This document shows, piece after piece, positions 8,500 through 17,386 of a DNA stretch of 44,428 nt; the first letter of the stretch is position 1; the number at the start of each line of letters is the position of its first letter. Below the pieces are notes generated by a model, which worked only from the letters and a program-made list of their open reading frames with translations, made no database searches and was not told the origin of the DNA. The translations under genes and the position numbers were made by a program. Source of the DNA: Thermoleophilia bacterium (lineage in GTDB: Bacteria > Actinomycetota > Thermoleophilia > Miltoncostaeales > Miltoncostaeaceae); contig JADGPF010000076.1 of NCBI GenBank assembly GCA_017882585.1, forward strand, positions 1 to 44,428, written 5' to 3'.

Positions 8500-9331
8500 C
8501 CCCAATGGCACTCCACCCTCCCGACCGCGCCTGGGCGGCATGGCCCTCGCCAACGGTCTGCTTGTCCACGGGCCGACGCACTGGGCCGCCGCGATCCAGC
8601 GCGCCGACGGCTCGATCGCGGTCGCCTCGGGCCGCAAGCCGCGATTCAACATCGGGGCGATCGGCGACCTGCCGGTCGTCCGAGGCGTGCTGAGGATCGG
8701 GGAATCCGTCGCGGTACTCCCGGTCATGCGGCGCAACCTCCCGGAGGCGCGCTTCGCGATCGAGGAACGCGAGGCCGCCTACACCGTCGTTGGCGCGTTT
8801 CTCACCGGTGTTATCGCGCGCCGCCGCTTACGCTGGCCGATCGCCCAGGAGACCGTGTCGGCGGTCGTCGGGCTCGCGCCGGCGATCGTGTCGCTGCGGA
8901 CCTCGCGGGCCGCGGCCTGGCACGCGGTCGAGCATAAGAGCATCGCCGCCTACGAGGCGGGCGGGCTCGCCGAGGTGGCACGCGCCGGCGAATATCCCAA
9001 GGAGCACCCGCGCTGCGGCAGCAATCTCATCGCCCCGATGATGGTGGCGACGATCGGGACCAACCTGCTGCTGCGGGCCCTGCCGACCGATCGGCGTCCC
9101 GGCATGCGGACGGTCGCCGGCGTGATCGGGATCGGTGCCGCGGTCGAGGTGTTCTCGTTCGCGTCGCGTCATCCTGAGCACCTGGTCGCGCGCGGGATCC
9201 ACGGCATCGGCTATGCGATCCAGGCCACAATCGCCACGAAGGAGCCTGAGGAGTCCGAGCTGCTCGTCGGTGCCGCCGCGCTGCGCGAGATCTGCCGTGT
9301 CGAGGGGACCTCCGCCGGTACTGCGGCCTAA
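8489..9331 (+). CDS. DUF1385 family membrane protein
   Basis: GGMALANGLLVHGP, AAWHAVEHKSIAAYE, HPRCGSNL. Confidence 0.88.
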   Translation: MPDSPNGTPPSRPRLGGMALANGLLVHGPTHWAAAIQRADGSIAVASGRKPRFNIGAIGDLPVVRGVLRIGESVAVLPVMRRNLPEARFAIEEREAAYTVVGAFLTGVIARRRLRWPIAQETVSAVVGLAPAIVSLRTSRAAAWHAVEHKSIAAYEAGGLAEVARAGEYPKEHPRCGSNLIAPMMVATIGTNLLLRALPTDRRPGMRTVAGVIGIGAAVEVFSFASRHPEHLVARGIHGIGYAIQATIATKEPEESELLVGAAALREICRVEGTSAGTAA

Positions 9332-9410
9332 GGGCCGGCACCGCAGGCAGCACCGGATCGCATACGGTTGGCGTAATAGACTGGGACGGCGACATGGCAG
9401 GTGACGCGAG

Positions 9411-10541
9411 ATGAGCAAGGTGCCCAATGCCCTGCGCCGCCGGCTGGCCCCCGCGACGTTCGCGCTGCCGGTCGACAAGATGCGCAGCGGCTATTACTCC
9501 GATGCGTATTTCACGTTCTCCCGCGAGGTCCTCGAGCACGACGGGCATCGGCCCCGCGTGCTGATGCAGGTCTTCCAACGCGACGACTCCGTGCTGGGCG
9601 GGATCGACGAGGCCCTGGCGATCCTGCGGCTGTGCTCCGGCCGCGACGTCGATGGCCAATGGGTCAACGGCTGGGGCGGGCTCAGCGTGCGTGCCCTGTT
9701 TGACGGAGATCTGATCGAGCCCTGGGAGCCGGTCCTCGAAATCGAGGGCGATTACTCGCTGTTCTGCCACCTCGAGACGCTGTACCTCGGAGTCCTCGCG
9801 CGCCGGACGCTGATCAGCCGCAACGTGCGCGACGTGGTCGAGGCCGCCGGAGGAAAGCCGATCATGTACTTCCCGGCGCGGTTCGACCATTGGCACGTCC
9901 AGACCGGAGACGGCTGGGCCGCACACATCGCGGGCGCGATCGGGGTCTCCACCGATGCCCAGGCATCGTGGTGGGGCGGCAAGGGCATCGGGACGGTCCC
10001 CCACGGGTTGATCGCCGCATATGGCGGGGACACGGTCCGGGCCGCCGTGAAGTTTGCCGACCGGTTCGCAGATGAGCTGTACGTCACCGTCCTGGTGGAC
10101 TTCGAAAATGACTCGGTGCGCACGGCTCTCGAGGTCGCCGACGCCCTGGGAGACCGTCTGTGGGCGGTGCGCGTCGACACGTCGGACACGATGGTCGACC
10201 GCTCCCTATGGCACGAGATGGGGCGCTTCCGCCCGACCGGAGTCGTTCCGGAGCTCGTCGCGAAGGTGCGCCGCGCCCTCGACAATGCGGGGCACGAGCG
10301 GGTGCGCATCGTGGCCTCCGGAGGCTTCGATCCGGCACGCATTCGTACGTTCGAGCGCGCCTCGGTCCCGGTCGACGCCTACGGTGTCGGCAGCTCGCTG
10401 CTGCGGGGCGCCAACGACTTCACCGCCGACGTCGTCCGCGTCGACGGCCGCCCGTGCGCCAAGGTCGGGCGCGAGGAGCGCCCCGCCCCGCGACTGGCAC
10501 CTGTCGTGTGGGACCAGGAGCCATCCGGAGACCCCGTGTGA
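9411..10541 (+). CDS. pncB: Nicotinate phosphoribosyltransferase family protein
   Basis: DKMRSGYYSDAYF, GDYSLFCHLETLYLGVLARRT, VDTSDT, ASGGFDPARI, YGVGSSL. Confidence 0.88.
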   Translation: MSKVPNALRRRLAPATFALPVDKMRSGYYSDAYFTFSREVLEHDGHRPRVLMQVFQRDDSVLGGIDEALAILRLCSGRDVDGQWVNGWGGLSVRALFDGDLIEPWEPVLEIEGDYSLFCHLETLYLGVLARRTLISRNVRDVVEAAGGKPIMYFPARFDHWHVQTGDGWAAHIAGAIGVSTDAQASWWGGKGIGTVPHGLIAAYGGDTVRAAVKFADRFADELYVTVLVDFENDSVRTALEVADALGDRLWAVRVDTSDTMVDRSLWHEMGRFRPTGVVPELVAKVRRALDNAGHERVRIVASGGFDPARIRTFERASVPVDAYGVGSSLLRGANDFTADVVRVDGRPCAKVGREERPAPRLAPVVWDQEPSGDPV

Positions 10542-10957
10542 TCGCGTCCGCACGCCTGCACCACGTCGCCTACGTCGTCGCGGACCTCGATGCCGCGTTG
10601 CCGATGTTTGTCGCGCGGTACGGGCTGGTCGAGGACATCCGCGAACTGATGCCCGATCAGGGCGTTGAGGCGATCATGCTGCGCGCAGGCAGCGCCGGCA
10701 TCGAGCTGATTTCGCCTCTGGACCCGGACGGGGCCATCGGACGCTTCCTCGACAAGCGCGGCGAGGGCCTGCACCACGTGGCCTTTGCGGTCGACGACAT
10801 CGACGCCACACTGACCGAGCTCGCGCACGCCGGTGTTGAGCTGATCGATGCCACCCCGCGGCGCGGCCTGGGCGGCCACCGCGTCGCGTTCATCCATCCG
10901 CGGTCCGGGGCGGGTGCCCTGACCGAGTTGGTCGAGGTCACCGACGACGCCCACTGA
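10538..10957 (+). CDS. mce: Methylmalonyl-CoA epimerase (VOC family)
   Basis: LHHVAYVVADLDAAL, GEGLHHVAFAVDDIDATL, GHRVAFIHP; GTG start overlaps upstream TGA. Confidence 0.85.
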   Translation: MIASARLHHVAYVVADLDAALPMFVARYGLVEDIRELMPDQGVEAIMLRAGSAGIELISPLDPDGAIGRFLDKRGEGLHHVAFAVDDIDATLTELAHAGVELIDATPRRGLGGHRVAFIHPRSGAGALTELVEVTDDAH

Positions 10958-11046
10958 CCACGCCGCCGCGCTCGGGCCTGCGCCCGGCAAGCGGTCACAT
11001 CGGCCACGATAGACTCGACCGCGGCGATCGATACGAAGGAGCGCCC

Positions 11047-11268
11047 ATGGCCGGACGTCGGCTGGAAATTGGCTTTGATGGCGGCAACATCCTACGCGTG
11101 ACGCTTGATGAGTCGCAGGTCGTCGCGCTCACCGACGTGCTCGGCGACGCGTCCGGGTGGCACCAGATCGATGCCGACGAGGGAAAGTACTGGGTCAAAC
11201 TCGCCGACTTGCAGTTTCTGCGTATCCCGGATGACGGCCCCCATGGGGTCGGCTTCTCGCGCGAGTAG
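11047..11268 (+). CDS. Hypothetical small protein (73 aa)
   Basis: Compact ORF between mce and ychF with an upstream TAGACT -10-like element. Confidence 0.6.
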   Translation: MAGRRLEIGFDGGNILRVTLDESQVVALTDVLGDASGWHQIDADEGKYWVKLADLQFLRIPDDGPHGVGFSRE

Positions 11269-11277
11269 GCGGAACCC

Positions 11278-12354
11278 GTGGACCTGGGACTGGTCGGGCG
11301 TACGAACGCCGGCAAAACCGCACTGTTCAACCTGATCACGCAATCCTCCGCCGAGGTCGCGCCGTACCCGTTCACGACCCGCGAGGCGCTGCGTGGCATG
11401 GCGGAGGTCCCGGACCCCCGGGTCGACGCGATCGCCGACGCGCAGGACATCCCACGCAGGGTCCAGGCACAGGTGCAGGTCGTCGACATCCCGGGTCTGG
11501 CCGCCGGTGCCGGCCAGGGCGAAGGCCTCGGTGGCAAGGCGCTGGGCGAGCTGCGTCAAACAGACGCGCTGATCCACGTGATCCGAGCGTTTGCCAATCG
11601 CGAGGTACCGCACCCCGACGATGCGATTGACCCCGTCGCCGACGCGGAAGCAATCGACCTCGAGCTGATCCTGGCCGACCGCGAACAAGTCGAGCGACGC
11701 CTCGAAAAGGTCCGCAAGGGCGCCAAGTCCGGCGACGCGGCCGCACGGGCCGAGCTGGTGCTGCTGGACCAGCTGGCCACGGAACTCGACGCGGGGACAC
11801 CGGTGCGTGTGGACGCCGATGACGATGCCCGCGCGCTGGCCGCCGAGATGGGGCTGCTGACAGTCAAGCCGGTGCTGTATGTGCTCAACGCCGACGACCC
11901 TGGCGATCCGCCCGCGGACCTTGCCGCGTACGCAGGATCACGGAACGCACAGGTGATCGCCCTCGCCGTCGGGACCGAGCTTGAACTGGCCCAGCTCAGC
12001 GACCAGGAGGCCGCCGAGCTGGCAGCCGAGATGGAGCTCGGCGATGTGCGCGGCGCCGACGCGGTCGTGCGGGCCGCCTACGAGCTCCTCGATCTGGTCA
12101 CGTTTTTCACCGGCTCGGGGCCGCCGGAGGCCCGGGCATGGCCGATCCGACGCGGCCTCACCGCGGATCGCGCGGCTGGCAAGATCCATTCGGACCTCGA
12201 GCGTGGCTTCATCCGTGCCGAAGTCGTGCCCTGGGAGGATCTCGTCCGAGCGGGCTCGTTCGCGAAGGCCCGCGAGTCGGCCCAACTGCGCATGGAGGGC
12301 AAAGATTACGTCGTCCAGGAAGGCGACGTGCTCCAGATCCGCTTCGCGGTCTGA
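11278..12354 (+). CDS. ychF: YchF/OLA1-like Obg-family NTPase (divergent)
   Basis: GRTNAGKTALFN, VVDIPGLAAGAGQGEGLGGKALGELRQTDALIHVIRAF, C-terminal TGS-like FFTGSGPPEARAWPIRRG…EGDVLQIRF. Confidence 0.85.
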   Translation: MDLGLVGRTNAGKTALFNLITQSSAEVAPYPFTTREALRGMAEVPDPRVDAIADAQDIPRRVQAQVQVVDIPGLAAGAGQGEGLGGKALGELRQTDALIHVIRAFANREVPHPDDAIDPVADAEAIDLELILADREQVERRLEKVRKGAKSGDAAARAELVLLDQLATELDAGTPVRVDADDDARALAAEMGLLTVKPVLYVLNADDPGDPPADLAAYAGSRNAQVIALAVGTELELAQLSDQEAAELAAEMELGDVRGADAVVRAAYELLDLVTFFTGSGPPEARAWPIRRGLTADRAAGKIHSDLERGFIRAEVVPWEDLVRAGSFAKARESAQLRMEGKDYVVQEGDVLQIRFAV

Positions 12355-12360
12355 CCGTCC

Positions 12361-12387
12361 GCCGTCCGCCCGAAAGGGGGCGGCGGC
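12361..12387. terminator. GC-rich imperfect hairpin with GAAA loop between convergent ychF and cysN
   Basis: GCCGTCCGCCC-GAAA-GGGGGCGGCGGC (with bulges) in a 33-nt convergent gap. Confidence 0.45.
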
Positions 12388-13704
12388 CTAGCGGGCGTCC
12401 TCGATCATTCCGGCTGCGACGGTGCGGTTGTCGGCTTCGTCGATAAGCACAAAGCCGCCGGTCGCACGGGTGCGGCGATACGGATCACACATCAGCGGTG
12501 CGGAGGTCCGCAGCCGGACCCGACCGATGTCGTTCAGCCCGAATGCCACCACGTCCCGCTCTCCCGCGAGCGTCTCGACGTTCACGCGCTCCTCGAGCGC
12601 GACGACGATCGCCTGCGCGGTCCGCGTCGTGTGTTTGATCACCAGCCGATCCCCGACGCACAGGGGACGCTCGGACATCCAGCAGATCGTCGCGTCGAGT
12701 TCTCGGGCCACCACGGGCGCATCGTCCGGCACGCAGATCAGGTCGCCGCGCGAGACATCCAGATCGTCCTCGAGCCGAACCGTCACCGACAGCGGCGCAC
12801 TCGCCTCATCGCGCTCGCCGTCGTAGGTGTCGATCGCCGCGATGCGCGTCAGCTGGCCCCCGGGGAGCACGAGTACCTCGTCGCCCGTGCGCAGCACGCC
12901 GCTTGCGAGCTGGCCCGCGTAGCCACGGTAGTCGGCATCGACCGGGCGCGCGTCGGCTGCGTCCGGCAGAGAGACCCCGTCGCCCCACGAGACGGCCGCG
13001 CCCGGCCGAATCACCCACTGGACAGGGAACCGGGTCGGCGTGTCGGCGGGATGGTCGGCCTCGAGGTCGACGGTCTCGAGGTGCTCCAACAGCGTGGGCC
13101 CGCCATACCACGGCATCTCGACCGAGCGGTCCACGACGTTGTCGCCGTTCAGCGCTGAGATCGGGATCGCCGACACCTCGCGAACGGGCAGCGGCGCCAA
13201 GAACTCGCGGATCTCGGCCACGATGCGTGTAAACGTCTCCTCGCTGTACCCGACCAGATCCATCTTGTTCACACACACCACCAGGTGTGGGATCCCGAGC
13301 AGTGCGCTGATGTACGCGTGACGCTTGGATTGCTCGAGCACACCCTTGCGGGCGTCGATCAGCACGATCGACAGGTCGGCGGTCGAGGCTCCGGTCACCA
13401 TGTTGCGCGTGTACTGCTTGTGGCCGGGCACATCGGCGATGATGAACCGCCGACGATCCGTGGCGAAGTACCGATAGGCGACGTCGATCGTGATGCCCTG
13501 CTCGCGCTCGGCGCGCAGGCCGTCGGTAATCAGCGCCAGGTCGAGCCCGCCGTCGCTGCTGCGGCGCCGGCTCGCCTCAGCCACCTGCACGAGCTGGTCC
13601 TCAAGGACCTGCTTGGTGTCGTACAGCAGCCGCCCGATAAGCGTGCTCTTGCCGTCATCGACGGATCCGGCGGTGGTGAACCGCAGCAGGCCGTGCGCGC
13701 TCAA
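12388..13704 (-). CDS. cysN: Sulfate adenylyltransferase subunit 1 (CysN)
   Basis: TAGSVDDGKSTLIGRLLYDTK, ADVPGHKQYTRNM, VNKMDLVGY; TTG start overlaps the cysD TGA (TTGA). Confidence 0.95.
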   Translation of the reverse strand: MSAHGLLRFTTAGSVDDGKSTLIGRLLYDTKQVLEDQLVQVAEASRRRSSDGGLDLALITDGLRAEREQGITIDVAYRYFATDRRRFIIADVPGHKQYTRNMVTGASTADLSIVLIDARKGVLEQSKRHAYISALLGIPHLVVCVNKMDLVGYSEETFTRIVAEIREFLAPLPVREVSAIPISALNGDNVVDRSVEMPWYGGPTLLEHLETVDLEADHPADTPTRFPVQWVIRPGAAVSWGDGVSLPDAADARPVDADYRGYAGQLASGVLRTGDEVLVLPGGQLTRIAAIDTYDGERDEASAPLSVTVRLEDDLDVSRGDLICVPDDAPVVARELDATICWMSERPLCVGDRLVIKHTTRTAQAIVVALEERVNVETLAGERDVVAFGLNDIGRVRLRTSAPLMCDPYRRTRATGGFVLIDEADNRTVAAGMIEDAR

Positions 13705-14621
13705 AAGTACCCGGCCTTCTTGCGGTCTTCCATCGCGGCCTCGGAGACCCGGTCGTCCGCGCGGGTCTCGCCGCGTTCGGTCACGCGAGTCGCGGCGATC
13801 TCGGTAACGACCTCGTCGAGCGTCGTGGCGAGGGACCGCACGCCCCCGGTGCAGCGCATGTCCCCCACCGTCCGGTACCGCACCGTGGCGGTCTCGACCC
13901 GCTCGCCATCGAGGAGCTCGGTGCCCTCGCGCCAGGCGTACAGCATCCCGTCGCGGGCAAAGACCGGGCGCTCGTGGGCAAAGTAGATCGACGGGACCTC
14001 GAGCTGTTCCTGGGCGATGTACTCCCACACGTCGAGCTCGGTCCAGTTCGACAGCGGGAACACCCGCACGTGCTCGCCCGGACGGACGCGCCCGTTGTAG
14101 AGGTTCCACAGCTCCGGGCGCTGCGACTTGGGGTCCCACTGGCCGAAATCGTCGCGGAACGAGAACACCCGCTCCTTGGCGCGGGCGCGTTCTTCGTCGC
14201 GGCGGGCGCCACCGAATGCCGCGTCAAACCGGTGATCGGCGATGGCGTCAAGCAGCGTGGTGATCTGCAGGCGGTTGCGGGACGCACGCGGTCCGCGGTC
14301 CTCGACGACCCGCCCACGATCGATCGACTCCTGGACGGAGGCGACGATCAGGCGCTCGCCCAGCTCTGCCACGCGCCGGTCGCGGAACGCAATCACCTCG
14401 CAGAAGTTATCGCCCGTGTCCACGTGCATCAGGGGGAACGGGAAGCGCGCCGGGCGGAAGGCCTTCTCGGCGAGGCGCAAGAGCACGATCGAGTCCTTGC
14501 CGCCGCTAAACAGCAGTACGGGGCGCTCGAGCTCGGCGGCAACCTCGCGCATGATGTGAATCGCCTCGGATTCGAGCGCATTGAGATGGGTCAGCGGGGC
14601 ATGGTCGATGGCGGAGCTCAC
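13701..14621 (-). CDS. cysD: Sulfate adenylyltransferase subunit 2 (CysD)
   Basis: LLFSGGKDSIVLLRLAEKAF, HVDTGDNF, FGGARRDEERARAKERVFSFRD; GTG start 14621. Confidence 0.95.
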   Translation of the reverse strand: MSSAIDHAPLTHLNALESEAIHIMREVAAELERPVLLFSGGKDSIVLLRLAEKAFRPARFPFPLMHVDTGDNFCEVIAFRDRRVAELGERLIVASVQESIDRGRVVEDRGPRASRNRLQITTLLDAIADHRFDAAFGGARRDEERARAKERVFSFRDDFGQWDPKSQRPELWNLYNGRVRPGEHVRVFPLSNWTELDVWEYIAQEQLEVPSIYFAHERPVFARDGMLYAWREGTELLDGERVETATVRYRTVGDMRCTGGVRSLATTLDEVVTEIAATRVTERGETRADDRVSEAAMEDRKKAGYF

Positions 14622-14697
14622 GCCTCCCCCAGCTCGGATGCCATGGCTCCGACGACCGGACCGATGGCGCGAACGTGCAGCTCGTTGCCAGAGCGCA

Positions 14698-15366
14698 TCA
14701 CGCCGCCGGACCGTCGGTGGGCAGATGCAGTCCGCACTCGGTCTTAGCCGATCCCGCCCAGCGGCCCTCGCGTCCCGCGCCAGGCAACGTGCACGGTGCA
14801 CATCCGATCGAGGCGTATCCCTCGTCGTGCAGCGGGTTGTACGGCAGGTCGTGGCGTGCGATGTAGGCCCACACATCGGTGTCCGTCCAGTCGGCAAGCG
14901 GGCTCGCCTTCCAGACGCCGCGGCGGTCGTCGCGGACCAGCTTCGGCGTCTCGCCCCGGGTCGACGCCTGCTCGCGACGCAGACCGGTCACCCAGCCGTC
15001 CACGCCGCCAAGCGCCTCGTCGAGCGCAGTAACCTTGCGCTCGCCGCAGCAGTGCTCGGCCGTCCACGGGACCCCATCGGGTCGGGTCGCGTCGAAGACC
15101 TCGATCGTGATGCCGTAGCGCTCCTCGACGTTGCGCCACGTCGCCCGCGTCTCCGCGAACAGTACCCCAGTATCGATCGTGAACACCCGCGCGGTCGGCT
15201 CGAGGCGCAGCAGCATGTCGAGCAGCACGGCCTCTTCCTTCTGGAACGAACAGGCGAGTGCCAAGCGCGGATGGAACCGCTCAAGCATGTACCGGAGCAG
15301 TTCCTCGGCGCTGTAGGCCTCGGCATCGGGCACGTATGTGGCGCTGGCGGTGCTCAGACTGCGCAT
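14698..15366 (-). CDS. cysH: Phosphoadenylyl-/adenylylsulfate reductase, 4Fe-4S APS-reductase type
   Basis: CCGERKV plus CAPC (CC…CxxC) and TECGLH C-terminal motif. Confidence 0.93.
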   Translation of the reverse strand: MRSLSTASATYVPDAEAYSAEELLRYMLERFHPRLALACSFQKEEAVLLDMLLRLEPTARVFTIDTGVLFAETRATWRNVEERYGITIEVFDATRPDGVPWTAEHCCGERKVTALDEALGGVDGWVTGLRREQASTRGETPKLVRDDRRGVWKASPLADWTDTDVWAYIARHDLPYNPLHDEGYASIGCAPCTLPGAGREGRWAGSAKTECGLHLPTDGPAA

Positions 15367-17207
15367 TCGCCCTCGCCCCGCATGACCTTGAACGGCTCGG
15401 CGCGGTTCCAGTCGACAAACTCGTTGATCGTTTCGGCGCTGTATTCGACCGGCAGCGTGGCTTCGGCTGCCAGGGCTTCGAAGGGCTGGTGCCCGATGCG
15501 ATCGACGAAGGCGTTGAACACCTCGCCGTCGGTGCGGTCCGACTCGTAGAAGCGGAGCCAGCGGCCCACCACTTCGGGAATCCGCTTGGCCGGCAGGCGC
15601 AGCTTGAGCCGCTGGCCCATGCGGACTACGCCCCCCTCGTACTGCCCGCCGACATGCGGGATGTACGCCGGGATGGTCCGGTCGCCAACCTTCATCGAGG
15701 CACCGTAGAACCCGATGTTGGCGATGTGATGCTGGCTGCAACCGTTTGGACAACCGCTGATCTTGATGTGGATCTGGCGCGTCAACGGATCGGTGATCTG
15801 CATGTCGTCGATGTACTCCTCGATGGCGCGGTTGAGGCCCATCGAGCTAGTGATGCCCAACTTGCAGCTGTCGGTCCCGGGGCACGAGACCACGTCGTTG
15901 ATCTCGCGCGCCCCGGCCGTCCCGAGATCGAGCCCAGCCAGGCGCTGCCACACGGCGTAGACCGCCTCGTCGCGCACCCAGCGCAGCACGAGGTTCTGCT
16001 GCACGGTGGTGCGGGCATATCCGCCGGAGAACTCGCGCATGATGTCCGCCAGGCCGCGGAACTGTTCCGGGCTCAGATCGCCACGCGGGACGCGGACCTC
16101 GACCGTGGAGAACCCGGGCTGACGCTGCGGGATGACGTTCGAGGCGCGGAACCGCGCGAACCGTGCATCGGTGCCGTCGGGCTGCGGGACCTCGACCGGG
16201 ACCGTGGGCGCGTTCTCCGCTTCGTCATGCACGAACAGCAACCGGTCGAGATCGTAGTCGCGCTCCTGGACCCAGTCGCCCCGCAGTTCCTCATCGACCA
16301 TCTCGCGGAACGCGTTCATGCCGATGCGGTCGACCAGGACCTTGATGCGGGCGCGGGCGCGATTCTTGCGCAGCTCGTCCTGCCGATCGAAGATCCGTAG
16401 GACCGCCTCGGTCACCTTGATGTATTCGCCGTCGTCGGCGCGCACGAAGTCATAGAGCGTCGGTGCGACGCGCGGCATGATCGACGTCCCGCCACCGATC
16501 CGGATCTCGAATCCACGCACAAGCTCACCGTCGATCTCGCGCACCCGTGGAATGAAACCGCCGTCGTGGATGCCGGTAATCGCCCGGTCCTCGTCGGTGG
16601 CCGTGAATGCCGTCTTGAACTTGCGCGGCATCAACTGGCAGACCGCGTTGCGCACGAAGTAGCGCACATACGCACCGGCGTACGGCGTCGGGTCAAACAG
16701 CTCGCCCTCGCACACGCCGGCCCACGGGTCGCCGGTGACATTGCGCACGGTGTTGCCGCAACCCTCCCGCGACGATAGGCCGGCGTCGGAGATCTCGCGG
16801 ATCAACTTGGTGATGTCGATCAGCGGGATGTGATGCAGCTGCACGCATTGGCGCGTGGTGATGTGGCCCTTGCGCAAGGGTGCCCAGCGTTCCACGGCGT
16901 CGGCGAACATCTCGAGCTGTTCCGGGTTCACACCGCCGAACGGGATCTTGATCCGCACCATCTGGACGTCGGGCTGTCGCTGCCCATAGACGCCTTGGCG
17001 CAGACGGAACCCGATGAACTCGTTCTCCGGGATCTCACCGCGCAAGAACCTGACGGCCTCGGTATCGAAGTCGTCGAACTCGCGCGCGATGATCGGAATG
17101 ACGTGCCCCGGGACGTTCGCGTGGACTTCCGGGTTCTCGAGCGTCCCGGTTCGGCCGGACGGGGCGTCGGAGTGGGCACTGCGGGCGGGCGTGCGATCGG
17201 AAGCCAT
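15354..17207 (-). CDS. Ferredoxin-type sulfite/nitrite reductase (sulfite reductase by context)
   Basis: CPGTDSCKLGITSSMGL and KISGCPNGCSQHHIANIGFYG siroheme/4Fe-4S motifs; operon with cysHDN. Confidence 0.9.
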   Translation of the reverse strand: MASDRTPARSAHSDAPSGRTGTLENPEVHANVPGHVIPIIAREFDDFDTEAVRFLRGEIPENEFIGFRLRQGVYGQRQPDVQMVRIKIPFGGVNPEQLEMFADAVERWAPLRKGHITTRQCVQLHHIPLIDITKLIREISDAGLSSREGCGNTVRNVTGDPWAGVCEGELFDPTPYAGAYVRYFVRNAVCQLMPRKFKTAFTATDEDRAITGIHDGGFIPRVREIDGELVRGFEIRIGGGTSIMPRVAPTLYDFVRADDGEYIKVTEAVLRIFDRQDELRKNRARARIKVLVDRIGMNAFREMVDEELRGDWVQERDYDLDRLLFVHDEAENAPTVPVEVPQPDGTDARFARFRASNVIPQRQPGFSTVEVRVPRGDLSPEQFRGLADIMREFSGGYARTTVQQNLVLRWVRDEAVYAVWQRLAGLDLGTAGAREINDVVSCPGTDSCKLGITSSMGLNRAIEEYIDDMQITDPLTRQIHIKISGCPNGCSQHHIANIGFYGASMKVGDRTIPAYIPHVGGQYEGGVVRMGQRLKLRLPAKRIPEVVGRWLRFYESDRTDGEVFNAFVDRIGHQPFEALAAEATLPVEYSAETINEFVDWNRAEPFKVMRGEGECAV

Positions 17208-17386
17208 CGACCTCGTCTCTTTTCGGTCCGACACGGGGGACGGCGCGGCTGCGCCGAGGATCGATCGCTTTATACCATAAACCCTAGTGATTTTACCGTG
17301 TTTTACTTGACAGAACGGGTTGGCTATCGGGTGGCGCACCGTGCTGGCCGGAGCCGTCGTCGGCCCTCGCTAGTGCGGAGCCCCCG

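Noticed and set aside
10974-10988. Short CGGGC-N-GCCCG hairpin after the epimerase gene
   Set aside because: Only about 5 bp, expected by chance at this GC content; not called a terminator.
13705-14139. N-terminal extension of the cysN ORF in the six-frame track (12388..14139)
   Set aside because: The extension overlaps cysD out of frame and is Arg/Gly-rich shadow sequence; the CysN homology begins at SAHGLLRFTTAGSVDDGKS with TTG at 13704.
17001-17025. GAACTCGTTC resembling a LexA box inside the sulfite reductase gene
   Set aside because: Spacer is 2 nt rather than 4 and it lies mid-CDS; not an SOS box.
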